Origin: Bacteroidota bacterium
GTDB taxonomy: Bacteria; Bacteroidota; Bacteroidia; Chitinophagales; UBA2359
Length of the DNA: 64,000 nt
Direction of reading: 5' to 3'
Assembly: GCA_020631155.1 (NCBI GenBank)
Contig: JAHDHV010000001.1
Span: 1-64,000 of the forward strand
How positions within the stretch are numbered: the stretch's first letter is position 1; each line of letters begins with the position of its first letter. Below are positions 27,888-36,472 of the stretch, piece after piece. The notes below the pieces were generated by a model that worked only from the letters and a program-made list of their open reading frames with translations, was not told the DNA's origin and ran no database searches. Position numbers and translations under genes: made by a program.

Positions 27888-28964
27888 ATGAGAAAATTCA
27901 ACATTACCATTATATTATTGCTATTTTTATCTACCCTTTGCTTATTAGCTCCCCAAGATAGTTTTGCAGGTAACAAAGACAGGGTAGGGCAGGCAGGAGC
28001 CTCCGAACTGCTCATCAACCCATGGGGACGAAGCTCAGGATTTCACGGCATGAACAGCTCTATAGTTACAGGCTTAGAGGCAATGCGTGTCAATCCTGCG
28101 GGATTAGCGTTTACTAGAAAAACAGAAATTATTTTTGCCAATAGCATCTGGCTTAGAGGCAGCGATATTAGTGTAAACGCCTTTGGTTTTGCTCAAAGAG
28201 TTGGCGAAACAGGCGTATTAGGCTTCAATGCAACATCCATGACCTTCGGCGAAATTGATGTAACTACTGTTAATTCTCCAGAAGGCGGAACAGGCTCTAC
28301 TTTTCGCCCACAATTGTTAAATTTGGGTTTATCTTATGCCAAATCCTTTTCCAACAGTATTCATGTAGGCTTTTTATTTCGTGTTGTCAGCGAATCGATT
28401 GCCGATGTAACCGCTTCAGGTTTTGCAGTAGATATGGGCATCCAATATGTAACAGGGCCTACCGATAATGTGCGTTTTGGCATTGCCCTTCGCAACATTG
28501 GTACGCCCTTGCGTTTTAGAGGGGACGGTCTAGCCATTCAATTGCCATCGTCTACAGTTGGAGGCAGTTACACCATTACTGTAGACCAGCGTTCTGAAAA
28601 ATTTGAGTTACCTTCTATGTTAAATATCGGTGCTTCCTACGATTTCAACATCACCGATGCACACCGTTTGACGGCTTTGGCTAACTTTACTTCCAACTCT
28701 TTCATTAAAGATTACATCGGGGTAGGCTTAGAATACTCGCTTAATGATATGTTTATGCTACGTGCTGCTTATCGCTATGAAAGTGGCATTACCAGCGATT
28801 TGAGCTTGGAAGACCGTTCTTCTGTTTACACAGGTTTAAGTGCTGGTGTGAGTGTAGAAGTGCCATTTAAAAAAGATGGCCCTGCTTTGGGAATTGATTA
28901 CTCCTATCGTACTTCTAACCCTTATGCGGGCACACATACTATAGGCGTGCGTTTTAATCTGTAA
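27888..28964 (+). CDS. PorV/PorQ-family outer membrane protein
   Basis: 358-aa beta-barrel. The signal peptide ends near QDSFAG. The mature start 'DRVGQAGASELLINPWGRSSGFHGMNSS' and 'GLEAMRVNPAGLAF' are the family landmark: a FadL-like fold in which an N-terminal 'NPAGLA' segment is typical. PorV moves T9SS cargo from the translocon to the sortase PorU; PorQ and paralogs have less certain roles. This copy follows the TonB receptor and the 1566-aa surface protein, so it may be a dedicated shuttle for that protein and not the housekeeping PorV, which is normally next to porU. The C-terminal aromatic end 'HTIGVRFNL' is typical for barrel insertion. Confidence 0.85.
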   Translation: MRKFNITIILLLFLSTLCLLAPQDSFAGNKDRVGQAGASELLINPWGRSSGFHGMNSSIVTGLEAMRVNPAGLAFTRKTEIIFANSIWLRGSDISVNAFGFAQRVGETGVLGFNATSMTFGEIDVTTVNSPEGGTGSTFRPQLLNLGLSYAKSFSNSIHVGFLFRVVSESIADVTASGFAVDMGIQYVTGPTDNVRFGIALRNIGTPLRFRGDGLAIQLPSSTVGGSYTITVDQRSEKFELPSMLNIGASYDFNITDAHRLTALANFTSNSFIKDYIGVGLEYSLNDMFMLRAAYRYESGITSDLSLEDRSSVYTGLSAGVSVEVPFKKDGPALGIDYSYRTSNPYAGTHTIGVRFNL

Positions 28965-29140
28965 ATAGAAAAAAGGCAAAAATGAAGAAATTCTTGACTA
29001 AAATCTTGAAGTTCGTAGAACGTTTTGGCAATTAAAAACGTTTCTTCATTTAGGCTTTTAAAAAAGTAAACAATATTAGAGATAATATGTAGGCTTTTTT
29101 AGCTAAAAATGCTTAACTTTATCTTTAAATATCAAATAAA

Positions 29141-29186
29141 ACAAGTAGCATATACTATTTTTATAGTGTATGCTACTTGTTTTATA
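29141..29186. terminator. Strong bidirectional hairpin before greA
   Basis: ACAAGTAGCATATACTAT (29141-29158) pairs with ATAGTGTATGCTACTTGT (29163-29180) over 18 positions with a 4-base loop, with As before and Ts after. It is the likely terminator of the PorV-like gene. Confidence 0.75.
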
Positions 29187-29279
29187 TATAGGTGCACGCA
29201 GTTTAGATATTCTGGTGATTACTTAATCATCACTATTTAGATTATATTTTAAGAACAAAAAATAAACATATATCACATC

Positions 29280-29753
29280 ATGGCAATTAAATATTATACT
29301 CCAGAGGGACTGGAACAAATGAAACAAGAATTACATCAGCTAAAAACAAAGGGACGAGCTGATATGGCCAAGCAAATAGCAGAGGCAAGAGAAAAAGGAG
29401 ATTTGTCAGAAAATGCCGAATATGATGCTGCTAAAGAAGCACAAGGATTACTCGAAATGCGGATAGCACAACTAGAAACGGAATTGGGGCAGGCGCGTTT
29501 ATTGGATGAAAGCAAAATAGATGTTTCAAAGGTAATGATATTATCAAAAGTAAAAATAAAACATCTTAAGCTAAATAAAGCAGTGACTTACATGATTGTA
29601 TCAGATCAGGAAGCGAATGTAAGAAAAGGAAAAATTTCTATCAAATCGCCAATTGCTAAGGGCTTACTAGGTAAAAAAGTAGGAGAAAAAGCAAATGTTG
29701 TTTTACCAAACGGTAGAGTAGTAGAATATGAGGTTTTGGAAATCAATCGCTAA
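29280..29753 (+). CDS. greA: Transcript cleavage factor GreA
   Basis: Binds RNA polymerase in the secondary channel and stimulates cleavage of backtracked RNA so that elongation resumes. 157 aa, standard length. The N-terminal coiled coil has 'YYTPEGLEQMKQEL' and the acidic tip 'AREKGDLSENAEYDAAKEAQ' (~residues 37-56) with the Asp-Leu-Ser-Glu motif that positions magnesium. The C-terminal FKBP-like domain has 'SPIAKGLLGKKVGEKANVVLPNG'. Followed after 11 bases by a REP-like palindrome and then the HIT gene, likely in one transcript. Confidence 0.96.
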   Translation: MAIKYYTPEGLEQMKQELHQLKTKGRADMAKQIAEAREKGDLSENAEYDAAKEAQGLLEMRIAQLETELGQARLLDESKIDVSKVMILSKVKIKHLKLNKAVTYMIVSDQEANVRKGKISIKSPIAKGLLGKKVGEKANVVLPNGRVVEYEVLEINR

Positions 29754-29764
29754 ACAATACAGGC

Positions 29765-29792
29765 TGTAGAGACAATTCACGAATTGTCTCTC
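29765..29792. repeat. REP-like palindrome (GTAGAGACA type)
   Basis: GTAGAGACAATTCACGAATTGTCTCTCC: an imperfect 28-bp palindrome with the same GTAGAGACAA-start as the palindromes at 46585 and 47108 but a different core. It sits between greA and the HIT gene. Confidence 0.6.
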
Positions 29793-29852
29793 CTATTTCA
29801 TAGCTCCCATCTCATGTCTCCCGTCTCCCATCCCAAAAAACAAGCAAAACTT

Positions 29853-30248
29853 ATGGCAAGCATTTTTTCCAGAATAGTAGCAGGTGAAATACCTTCTTAT
29901 AAAATAGCAGAAAACGAGCATTATTATGCATTTTTAGACATCAATCCAGTGGTAAAAGGGCATACATTGGTCATTCCAAAGAAAGAGATAGATGATTTCT
30001 TCGATTTGGAGGATGATTTATTAGGCGGTCTAATTGTTTTTGCCAAGCGAGTAGCAAAAGCAATTGAGAAAACCATCCCCTGCAATCGGGTAGGGGTAGC
30101 GGTGATAGGCTTAGAAGTGCCACACGCACATATACACCTAGCACCAATTAACACGATGAACGACATCAACTTTGCGCGCCCCAAATTAAAGTTATCACAA
30201 ACAGAATTTGCAGACATTGCCCAGCGCATCTCCGCTAATTTTGAGTAA
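29853..30248 (+). CDS. HIT-family nucleotide hydrolase/transferase
   Basis: A 131-aa histidine triad protein, which hydrolyses AMP-linked or dinucleotide substrates such as aminoacyl adenylates. 'MASIFSRIVAGEIPSYKI' opens the domain and 'HAHIHLAPI' (~residues 87-95) is the catalytic His triad. The frame runs upstream to 29784, but those extra codons come from a low-complexity 'ctcatgtctcccgtctccc' tract and do not look like protein, so I take the ATG at 29853. Shares its transcript with greA in all likelihood; terminator at 30291. Confidence 0.92.
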   Translation: MASIFSRIVAGEIPSYKIAENEHYYAFLDINPVVKGHTLVIPKKEIDDFFDLEDDLLGGLIVFAKRVAKAIEKTIPCNRVGVAVIGLEVPHAHIHLAPINTMNDINFARPKLKLSQTEFADIAQRISANFE

Positions 30249-30290
30249 GTTGATTTGCCTCCAATCTCATATCTAATTAAAAAAAACAAA

Positions 30291-30324
30291 AAAGGCAGCA
30301 ACCGTTCAGAACGGAGCTGCCTTT
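30291..30324. terminator. Bidirectional terminator between convergent genes
   Basis: AAAGGCAGC (30291-30299) pairs with GCTGCCTTT (30316-30324), with an inner CCGTTC/GAACGG stem. As precede it. It separates the HIT gene from the PKD-domain gene on the other strand. Confidence 0.75.
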
Positions 30325-30326
30325 GT

Positions 30327-30426
30327 AAGTACCTAGACAAAATAAAACGGCACTTTTTTTAATTAAAGTATTAAAAATCAATACTTTAGAGCAAAATAGT
30401 GCTCAATTAAACAGTGCTTGGCACTT
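30327..30426. repeat. AAGTACC-family short element, 100 bp
   Basis: Starts AAGTACCTAGACAAAATAAAAC and ends CAGTGCTTGGCACTT. In reverse orientation it matches 27426-27529 end to end. It starts two bases after the terminator. Confidence 0.6.
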
Positions 30427-30473
30427 AAATAATGTTCAACCTTCCTATCTAAAATTAATTAACCATATAATTT

Positions 30474-31196
30474 TTACTGAATAACCATTTTTCTTGTATA
30501 AGTTTGTTCGGCGACTGTAGCTTTCACAAAGTAAGCTCCACTTGCCAATGTTTGCCGCTCAAATTCAAAGCTTTGTGTTCCTTGAAGCATCTCCTCATTT
30601 GCTAATAATTGCACCAATCGCCCCGAAATATCATACACACTCAATGCTACTTTTGCTCGCTCCTCCAAATCAAAGCTAATCGTTGTACGGTCGCTAAATG
30701 GGTTAGGATAATTGTTTAAGTGAGTTAAATAGCTTGCCGAAACCATCACTGAATTGTCAATTTTTAACTGCTCATCATTTTTGGCTTCTGCTATTTGAGC
30801 TATATTTTGCGTAGTGGTATTGTTGTTTTCTGCTATCACTGATGGAGTAACTGTTTCCTCTGTGGGTTCAACAGATTCCTCTTCTTTTACATTATTCTTC
30901 AAATCAAAAATGTAAACCTTACCCTCAAAAGTTTCACTACATCCTTCTTCATTAGCAATTGTCAAAGAAAAAGAATACATACCCGGTTTACTATAAGTAT
31001 GTTTTGGATGGATTTCTTTAGAAATTGTTCCATCTCCCATATTCCATTCTACAGATAAATAATCTCCCTTAGATTGATTTTTCAAAACTAAGGTCTTACC
31101 TTTCGTTGAATAAGCAAATTTGGGTGCCAAATCGCAATTTGCATAAGCTGTTCCCACATATAACAGTAACATCAGAACTATCAGCATTCGTTTCAT
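30474..31196 (-). CDS. Secreted PKD-domain protein with T9SS type A sorting domain
   Basis: 240 aa. Signal peptide MKRMLIVLMLLLYVGTAYA, then a PKD-type beta-sandwich (~residues 25-100: 'VEWNMGDGTISKEIHPKHTY', 'YSFSLTIANEEGCSETF'), a Glu/Thr/Asn-rich linker (~105-155) and a type A sorting domain starting 'NNYPNPFSDRTTI' and ending 'AEQTYTRKMVIQ'. The PKD fold usually binds carbohydrate or protein partners, but no catalytic domain is present, so its job is open: adhesin or matrix component are options. It is a single gene on the minus strand with no operon partners. Confidence 0.85.
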   Translation of the reverse strand: MKRMLIVLMLLLYVGTAYANCDLAPKFAYSTKGKTLVLKNQSKGDYLSVEWNMGDGTISKEIHPKHTYSKPGMYSFSLTIANEEGCSETFEGKVYIFDLKNNVKEEESVEPTEETVTPSVIAENNNTTTQNIAQIAEAKNDEQLKIDNSVMVSASYLTHLNNYPNPFSDRTTISFDLEERAKVALSVYDISGRLVQLLANEEMLQGTQSFEFERQTLASGAYFVKATVAEQTYTRKMVIQ

Positions 31197-32286
31197 GATT
31201 CTTATATCCTTTTATCTCTTTTTAGCAGATGAATTAATAAAACATCTGCTTGATTCATTTAGAAAAAAATCCTTTAACCATTTATTTACATGGATATACG
31301 CCAAAGAAAAATTTTAGTTACGTATTTCATCATTTTTTTGTCAGTTTTTTTTGATTAATTGATGACTGATTAAGGGGTTTTCTTCTTACTATAGTAATAT
31401 GGAAATAATCAATTGAGCTATAAAGGTGAAAAACATAGGCATAGTCGAAACTACGGTGAGTATTCTTAATGAAGTATGACGGGAAAAGAACCTTTAAAAA
31501 ATTTGTTGATAGTTTTTGTTTAGGTATTTTTAACATAGGGGCAAAAAAAAAAGCCTCCCCATTTTTATGAGAAGGCTAAGAACCCATTACTAACAACTAC
31601 TACTGATTTTATATCTATTATTTTGTTTGCTTACAACTATATATACGGGGGCTATTTGATTAGGTTACAATTTGATGGATTTTTTTTTAAAAATTTTTAA
31701 CTATTTGATAACTATGGCCTTATTTACTTGATTTTGTTTCACTTATGCAAGATACTTTATCGTAACACGCCTTTATTTTTTTAAAAAAAGTACTTATTCT
31801 ATTAAGTTATTCCAAATAAAGCCCTTTATATTTATAAAAGACGTTCACTCAATAGAGCGATTTATCGGTCACTTATAGGCTTTTTGAGGAAGTATAATTA
31901 TTAAACAATTCTAAATATTAAACTTTACACAGTTCCGATAATCCAAAGCATCATTTATATACCTTATTGAAACAAATTTTCAGTTATTGAAAAATAGAAA
32001 GAGCAAAAGATGGCAAGCATTACATGATTCAATCGTTATTAATGGACATAGGAGTGCTAATAATGCTTGATTTTCTAACATCTTATTTCTAAAAATAATT
32101 TGCAATAAAAAATATACAATATAGATGAAAAAAAACAAAACTTATTTTAATTTCTTTCGTAATCTAGCTTAGATTTTGTAATGAAAATGTCAACATATTG
32201 AGAGAAAAAATACTAGGTAAAAGCATAATCTAGCCCACTACACAACTGCTTTATCAGTAATTTATTCTTAAAACTGCAAAATATAT
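31197..32286. other. 1.09-kb gene-free region upstream of the TIR-HSP90 gene
   Basis: A/T-rich with no convincing frame; a 68-codon frame on the minus strand (31330-31536) has no start context or protein-like composition. 'atatggaaataatcaattgagctataaagg' around 31395-31425 echoes sequences near 15280 and 22295. No tRNA, REP palindrome or element end was found. The promoter of the downstream gene must lie here but I cannot place it. Confidence 0.45.
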
Positions 32287-35200
32287 ATGCCAAAAATTAA
32301 GCGATCCCCCACTGTTAACATACTATTAATTCATTCAAATACGGATGAAGATAAAAAATATGTTGAGCAAATACGTAAACGTTTGCATATCCTAAAAAGG
32401 AGTAAACCTATTGATATTCAGGATGTTAATGAAGTTTCTTTTGGTAAAGATGTGCCAAAGGAAATAGAACAAATGAGCCAAGATGCACATATTATTTTGA
32501 TATTGCTCAGTTCTGACTTATTGGCTAATAGTTATAGCCCAAGCCAGAAAGACCTTTATTATTATGATATTGCTGCTCAGTCAGTTGAATGTCATACAGA
32601 TAAAGTGATTTTACCCATCTTATTGAGAGATGTAGATATAGATGCCATCACATTTTTAGAGTGTGTAGACCCAAGTATTTACAGCAGAAAGCCCATTTCA
32701 CATTACGCCAACACAGATAAGGTATATACAGAAATTAAGCAAAATATTGAAGATGCTATTGATGAGGTTCGAGACCATCAATCGGGGGATGCACTATTTA
32801 AACGCTTCTCTTTCAGTGCTTTATCAGAAGGATTTGTAGAGATAGTTGGCCAATCACACCCCCATTTATTAAACAATATCCAAAAGGTTTTGCACAATAT
32901 TGAGCCAATGATTCAAAAAATTGGCGTAAAAATAGAAAAAGAAACGGGCTATTTTCTAACACACCTAAATGATATTAGAGCCATTTGGCTATATGGCTTG
33001 CTCATCAAAAATTCTGCAAAACCCAGTGTAAAATGGGAAAGCAACCTTTCTGCACCCGAATTATATACCTTATATCTTGCTTCTTGCTTATTCCCGATAG
33101 GTTTATACGAGGCAGAAACTTCGCTAACAAACGGCAACAATGAAAAAACTGCTGTTACAACAAGGCATTATACAGAAAAAAGCTATAATTATATTATGAA
33201 AAATTGGCAGGAGTTGGGAATTTATCCTAGCTATGCCGAGCCTATTGCGCGTCTTATTAAAGCCATTGGCCTTAAGGATTTAGATGCCCGTTTTACGAAA
33301 GATTATCATGTCGATTTTCACACAAGTCTTTGTCTGCCATTTCTTGCGCGACTATTACAGTTAGCTCATTTATTAGACATTGCGAATATATTACCCAATA
33401 CTTTGTTAGGAACGCAGCACCTTCCGCATATTGATAAAAGTAAAGAAAGATGGCTAAAGGATACAGCCAAAAAATCTTTGATGGCTCCCAAAAGTAGGGG
33501 CGATGTAATTTTATTGCGCCGACAATGTGAAGACCAAAATATATATAATGCGCTGACGAGCTATGCGAAAGAACTGCAAAATCAAATCAATCGCTCCCTA
33601 AAAACGGTAGCTCCTTTAGACAAAGAGTTCCCTATTAAAGCGGTCATCAATGCCATTCAGCCAAGCAATTTTCCTGCACATAATATTGGCTTTACACTAG
33701 ACGAGGAAAATATTTTTGAGGCATTTATCGGAGAACGCTTGTATAGCAATAAATTTGTTGCCTTGCGTGAGGTCTTGCAAAATGCAATTGATGCCTGTAA
33801 TCATCGGCAAAAAATAGAGCCTTTTTACCGACCTAAAATTACGGTTTGCTTAGATAAAGACCAGCTCATTGTGATGGACAACGGTTTGGGCATGGACGCA
33901 GATATTGTAGAACATTATTTTGCTAAACTAGGACGTAGTTATTATATACATGGAAATGGAAAAAAAATATTTAACAATGCCATTGCTCAATTTGGCGTAG
34001 GTGTTTTTTCTTATTTTTTAATTGCTGATTCTTTTTATGTAGAAACACGCAAAACAGGGCATCCATCATTGTCTTTTAGAGTAGATAAAGACCCTAATAT
34101 TCATTTCTATTTTTATAATGATGCTTTTCATGTTCAAGATGGAACGAAAATTAGTTTGCAACTCAAAGAAGAATTGGAAGATGTACTAGACTTTGAAGAA
34201 TTGGTTTACTTAGTAAAACATTATGTGCCTTACCCTAATATAGAAATCGTTGTAAAACAAGCTGATAAGCAAGTAAATATTCAAAAAGAAGCTTTTCATC
34301 TGTCTTATGAAAAAGATGTATTGCCTTTATTAAAAATATTGGGAAAAAGGTATCAAGAGCAGTTTCATTTGATAAAAGCTCCTATCAAAAACACAGATTT
34401 TGAAGGCCAAATAGGTTTGGTGATTGCCGAAGAAGGACATAAAAAAATGAAAGATTATTTGGCAATATATGATTATTTAGAGCCAGAATTTACAACAGAA
34501 AATCCCGTTTTAGTAGCACAAAAGGGTATTTTAGTTACAGAAAAAGTGGATTTTACTTTCTTCAAAACCCTTATTGGCAGCCTTAACCTAATTAAAGGAT
34601 TTCCTTTGAGAATGCACCGCAATGAGCTCAATAATAAGCAACATTTGGTAAATATACTCAATCGTTTTCAGGCAAAAGTCATTGAGCAATTATTCGATCA
34701 TTGGGGCGATTTATCTGCCAAAGCGAAGGCGAAAAATACGGAAACACTGTATTCATACATCAACTATCGCTACGGTATTTTTTCAAAACCTCATAATACC
34801 GTTTTGAGAAAAGCGATTTGTAAGCATTTTTACATAACAGTTGTAGATGATAAACAATATCATTATGTGGCATATGAAGATTTGCCTAAATTTTTTGAGC
34901 AATTGATACCTATAAATACAAAGCACTATAAAGGTGACCTGCGAGTGTTAGCAAAAAATTATAATAGTGCTTTATTATTGACGACCTACGATCATCTTAT
35001 TGTCGAATTATTATCGCTGGATTATGAGGGAAGGGTAGTCGTGAATGAGGGGCAGTCCTATGGTGTTTTTCATCTACAACAACAGCAAACAGCCATGCAT
35101 TTGGTGAAGCATAAAAATAAGCGAATCAGTTTTTGTGTGCCTTTTGAGCAAACGCAGTATTTAACTACACATATTATTGGTGCGCCTTATTCGCTATTTA

Positions 35201-35499
35201 ATGTTGAGCATCCCATTGTTCAGTGGTATATCAAGCATCAAAAGTATGTGGCTAAAGACCGTTTGTTGAAGCAATATTTTGAACAATTCTTTTCTTTGTT
35301 AGATAAAATTAGCGGACAAACAGAGGAGTTAAGCGCACAACTTACTTTAAAGGTACTACAGTCCCTAAATGGAATTTTGAAAAAAATTAATCAAGCTACT
35401 ACCGAAAGCAAGCACCGAAACATTAAAGGTACTGCCTTTTTACTTAGTACTGCCGATTTTCCCTTATGGATGACTCAAGAAATTATTGTAGATGCTTGA
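32287..35499 (+). CDS. TIR - degenerate HD - HSP90-like ATPase protein, candidate conflict/defence effector
   Basis: 1070 aa, cytoplasmic, standing alone. Residues ~8-150 form a TIR-like domain ('VNILLIHSNTDEDKKYVEQI', 'EIEQMSQDAHIILILLSSDL', 'KVILPILLRDVD'); where catalytic TIRs have Glu near the end of the 'S-x-x-Y-x-x-x-E' segment, this one shows 'LYYYDIA', an Asp. Residues ~170-430 look like the HD-type domain that precedes HSP90-like ATPases in bacterial conflict proteins, but the HD doublet is missing: 'CLFPIG' stands where 'LLHDIG' is expected and 'LAHLLDI' where 'LADELDI' is expected. Residues ~485-640 are a GHKL/HSP90-type ATPase with 'LREVLQNAIDAC' (N box, ~492), 'VMDNGLGMD' (G1) and 'FGVGVFSYF' (G2). 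The rest (~640-1070) is unrecognised and may include an HSP90 middle-like region. Confidence 0.8.
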   Translation: MPKIKRSPTVNILLIHSNTDEDKKYVEQIRKRLHILKRSKPIDIQDVNEVSFGKDVPKEIEQMSQDAHIILILLSSDLLANSYSPSQKDLYYYDIAAQSVECHTDKVILPILLRDVDIDAITFLECVDPSIYSRKPISHYANTDKVYTEIKQNIEDAIDEVRDHQSGDALFKRFSFSALSEGFVEIVGQSHPHLLNNIQKVLHNIEPMIQKIGVKIEKETGYFLTHLNDIRAIWLYGLLIKNSAKPSVKWESNLSAPELYTLYLASCLFPIGLYEAETSLTNGNNEKTAVTTRHYTEKSYNYIMKNWQELGIYPSYAEPIARLIKAIGLKDLDARFTKDYHVDFHTSLCLPFLARLLQLAHLLDIANILPNTLLGTQHLPHIDKSKERWLKDTAKKSLMAPKSRGDVILLRRQCEDQNIYNALTSYAKELQNQINRSLKTVAPLDKEFPIKAVINAIQPSNFPAHNIGFTLDEENIFEAFIGERLYSNKFVALREVLQNAIDACNHRQKIEPFYRPKITVCLDKDQLIVMDNGLGMDADIVEHYFAKLGRSYYIHGNGKKIFNNAIAQFGVGVFSYFLIADSFYVETRKTGHPSLSFRVDKDPNIHFYFYNDAFHVQDGTKISLQLKEELEDVLDFEELVYLVKHYVPYPNIEIVVKQADKQVNIQKEAFHLSYEKDVLPLLKILGKRYQEQFHLIKAPIKNTDFEGQIGLVIAEEGHKKMKDYLAIYDYLEPEFTTENPVLVAQKGILVTEKVDFTFFKTLIGSLNLIKGFPLRMHRNELNNKQHLVNILNRFQAKVIEQLFDHWGDLSAKAKAKNTETLYSYINYRYGIFSKPHNTVLRKAICKHFYITVVDDKQYHYVAYEDLPKFFEQLIPINTKHYKGDLRVLAKNYNSALLLTTYDHLIVELLSLDYEGRVVVNEGQSYGVFHLQQQQTAMHLVKHKNKRISFCVPFEQTQYLTTHIIGAPYSLFNVEHPIVQWYIKHQKYVAKDRLLKQYFEQFFSLLDKISGQTEELSAQLTLKVLQSLNGILKKINQATTESKHRNIKGTAFLLSTADFPLWMTQEIIVDA

Positions 35500-35522
35500 G
35501 GTATAAAATTTAATGTATGATG

Positions 35523-35574
35523 AAAAAAATAGCATGTGTATGTTGAAAACCAATCGTACACATGCTATTTTTTT
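35523..35574. terminator. Bidirectional terminator after the TIR-HSP90 gene
   Basis: AAAAAATAGCATGTGTA... pairs with ...TACACATGCTATTTTTTT across a ~14-base loop, 25 bases after the stop at 35499. Confidence 0.8.
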
Positions 35575-35650
35575 ATTTGCTCGTAAAGATAGTTTGATTT
35601 ATTTTAAATTCGTAATTCGGAACGAGTAATTCGTAATTCGTAATTAAAAT

Positions 35651-36277
35651 CTACCATCTCCCTCGACTATTTCCTTGTTTAGCTGCACTTAGATAAGCTT
35701 CTTGCGTTTTTTTATCATAAATAATTACACTACTTCTGTTTTGCTTTAAAAACGACATAATGCCATTAAACATATCTATGTGATAGGCTAATTGTAAGCT
35801 GTTGTTATCGTTCATTTTCGCTTTTTCTGATAAAGCTTTTGCATTAGTACTATAGAAGTGTAAACTGCCTATTCTTTTGGCTTCGTTTCCATTGCCATCA
35901 AACAAGTCAATTGTGCTTAAAGGCTTATTTTGAGTAGGTAACGTATTGGCAGGAAAAGATATTTGATGTGATTTGATTACTAATAATTGCTTATTTTCAT
36001 CTTCCAATATTTTCGCAAACTCGCCTTTAGTAGCTGTAGGCTTTGTGTTATTAGGAGTAGCTACCTGTTTCCCTTGTTTAGTGGCATTGAAATTAGTACT
36101 TTTAGCCTTAGAAATACTACTATATTTATTTTGTTTTAGCACTGCTTTGCTTAAATTCAATTTAGACGCTTTAACAGCTGTTTTACCATTTTTAACTCTT
36201 TTGGATTGTGCTTGAATGGGATGAATAGCTGATATACAGATAGCTAAGACTAGCGTTAAGTAAAATGAGATTTTCAT
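35651..36277 (-). CDS. Secreted basic protein of unknown function
   Basis: 208 aa, not recognised. Signal peptide MKISFYLTLVLAICISAIHPIQAQ. The first ~65 mature residues are Lys-, Ser- and Asn-rich and probably disordered; residues ~85-200 look folded ('FAKILEDENKQLLVIKSHQI', 'LSTIDLFDGNGNEAKRIGSL', 'KQNRSSVIIYDKKTQEAYLS'). There are no cysteines, no sorting domain and no membrane anchor, so periplasmic location is most likely. It is a single gene. A TATATTTG promoter-like box lies at 36412-36419 on the minus strand, 135 bases upstream. Confidence 0.65.
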   Translation of the reverse strand: MKISFYLTLVLAICISAIHPIQAQSKRVKNGKTAVKASKLNLSKAVLKQNKYSSISKAKSTNFNATKQGKQVATPNNTKPTATKGEFAKILEDENKQLLVIKSHQISFPANTLPTQNKPLSTIDLFDGNGNEAKRIGSLHFYSTNAKALSEKAKMNDNNSLQLAYHIDMFNGIMSFLKQNRSSVIIYDKKTQEAYLSAAKQGNSRGRW

Positions 36278-36472
36278 AAATGTATTTTTGATTTAGTAAT
36301 AGTTGGAGAATGTACTATTTGACTTTTTATCCTTTTGATTATTGAGATTGAAAATATATACTATAGTTATTTGTTAAAAGTAAAAAAAACTTTAAAACTT
36401 TTAAAACAATTCAAATATAACCTTATTTATTCAAATAATGTATTTTTAAGAAAATAAATCAAGCATTATTGG

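Noticed and set aside
29784-29852. Upstream start for the HIT-family gene
   Set aside because: The extra codons come from a low-complexity 'ctcatgtctcccgtctccc' tract found elsewhere as non-coding repeat; the HIT domain begins at MASIFSRI.
31330-31536. 68-codon minus-strand frame
   Set aside because: No protein-like composition and no start context; it overlaps a dispersed sequence motif.
31197-36472. Multi-gene defence island around the TIR-HSP90 gene
   Set aside because: The neighbours are a T9SS cargo gene, a small secreted protein and miaA; no nuclease, toxin, integrase or tRNA border was found.
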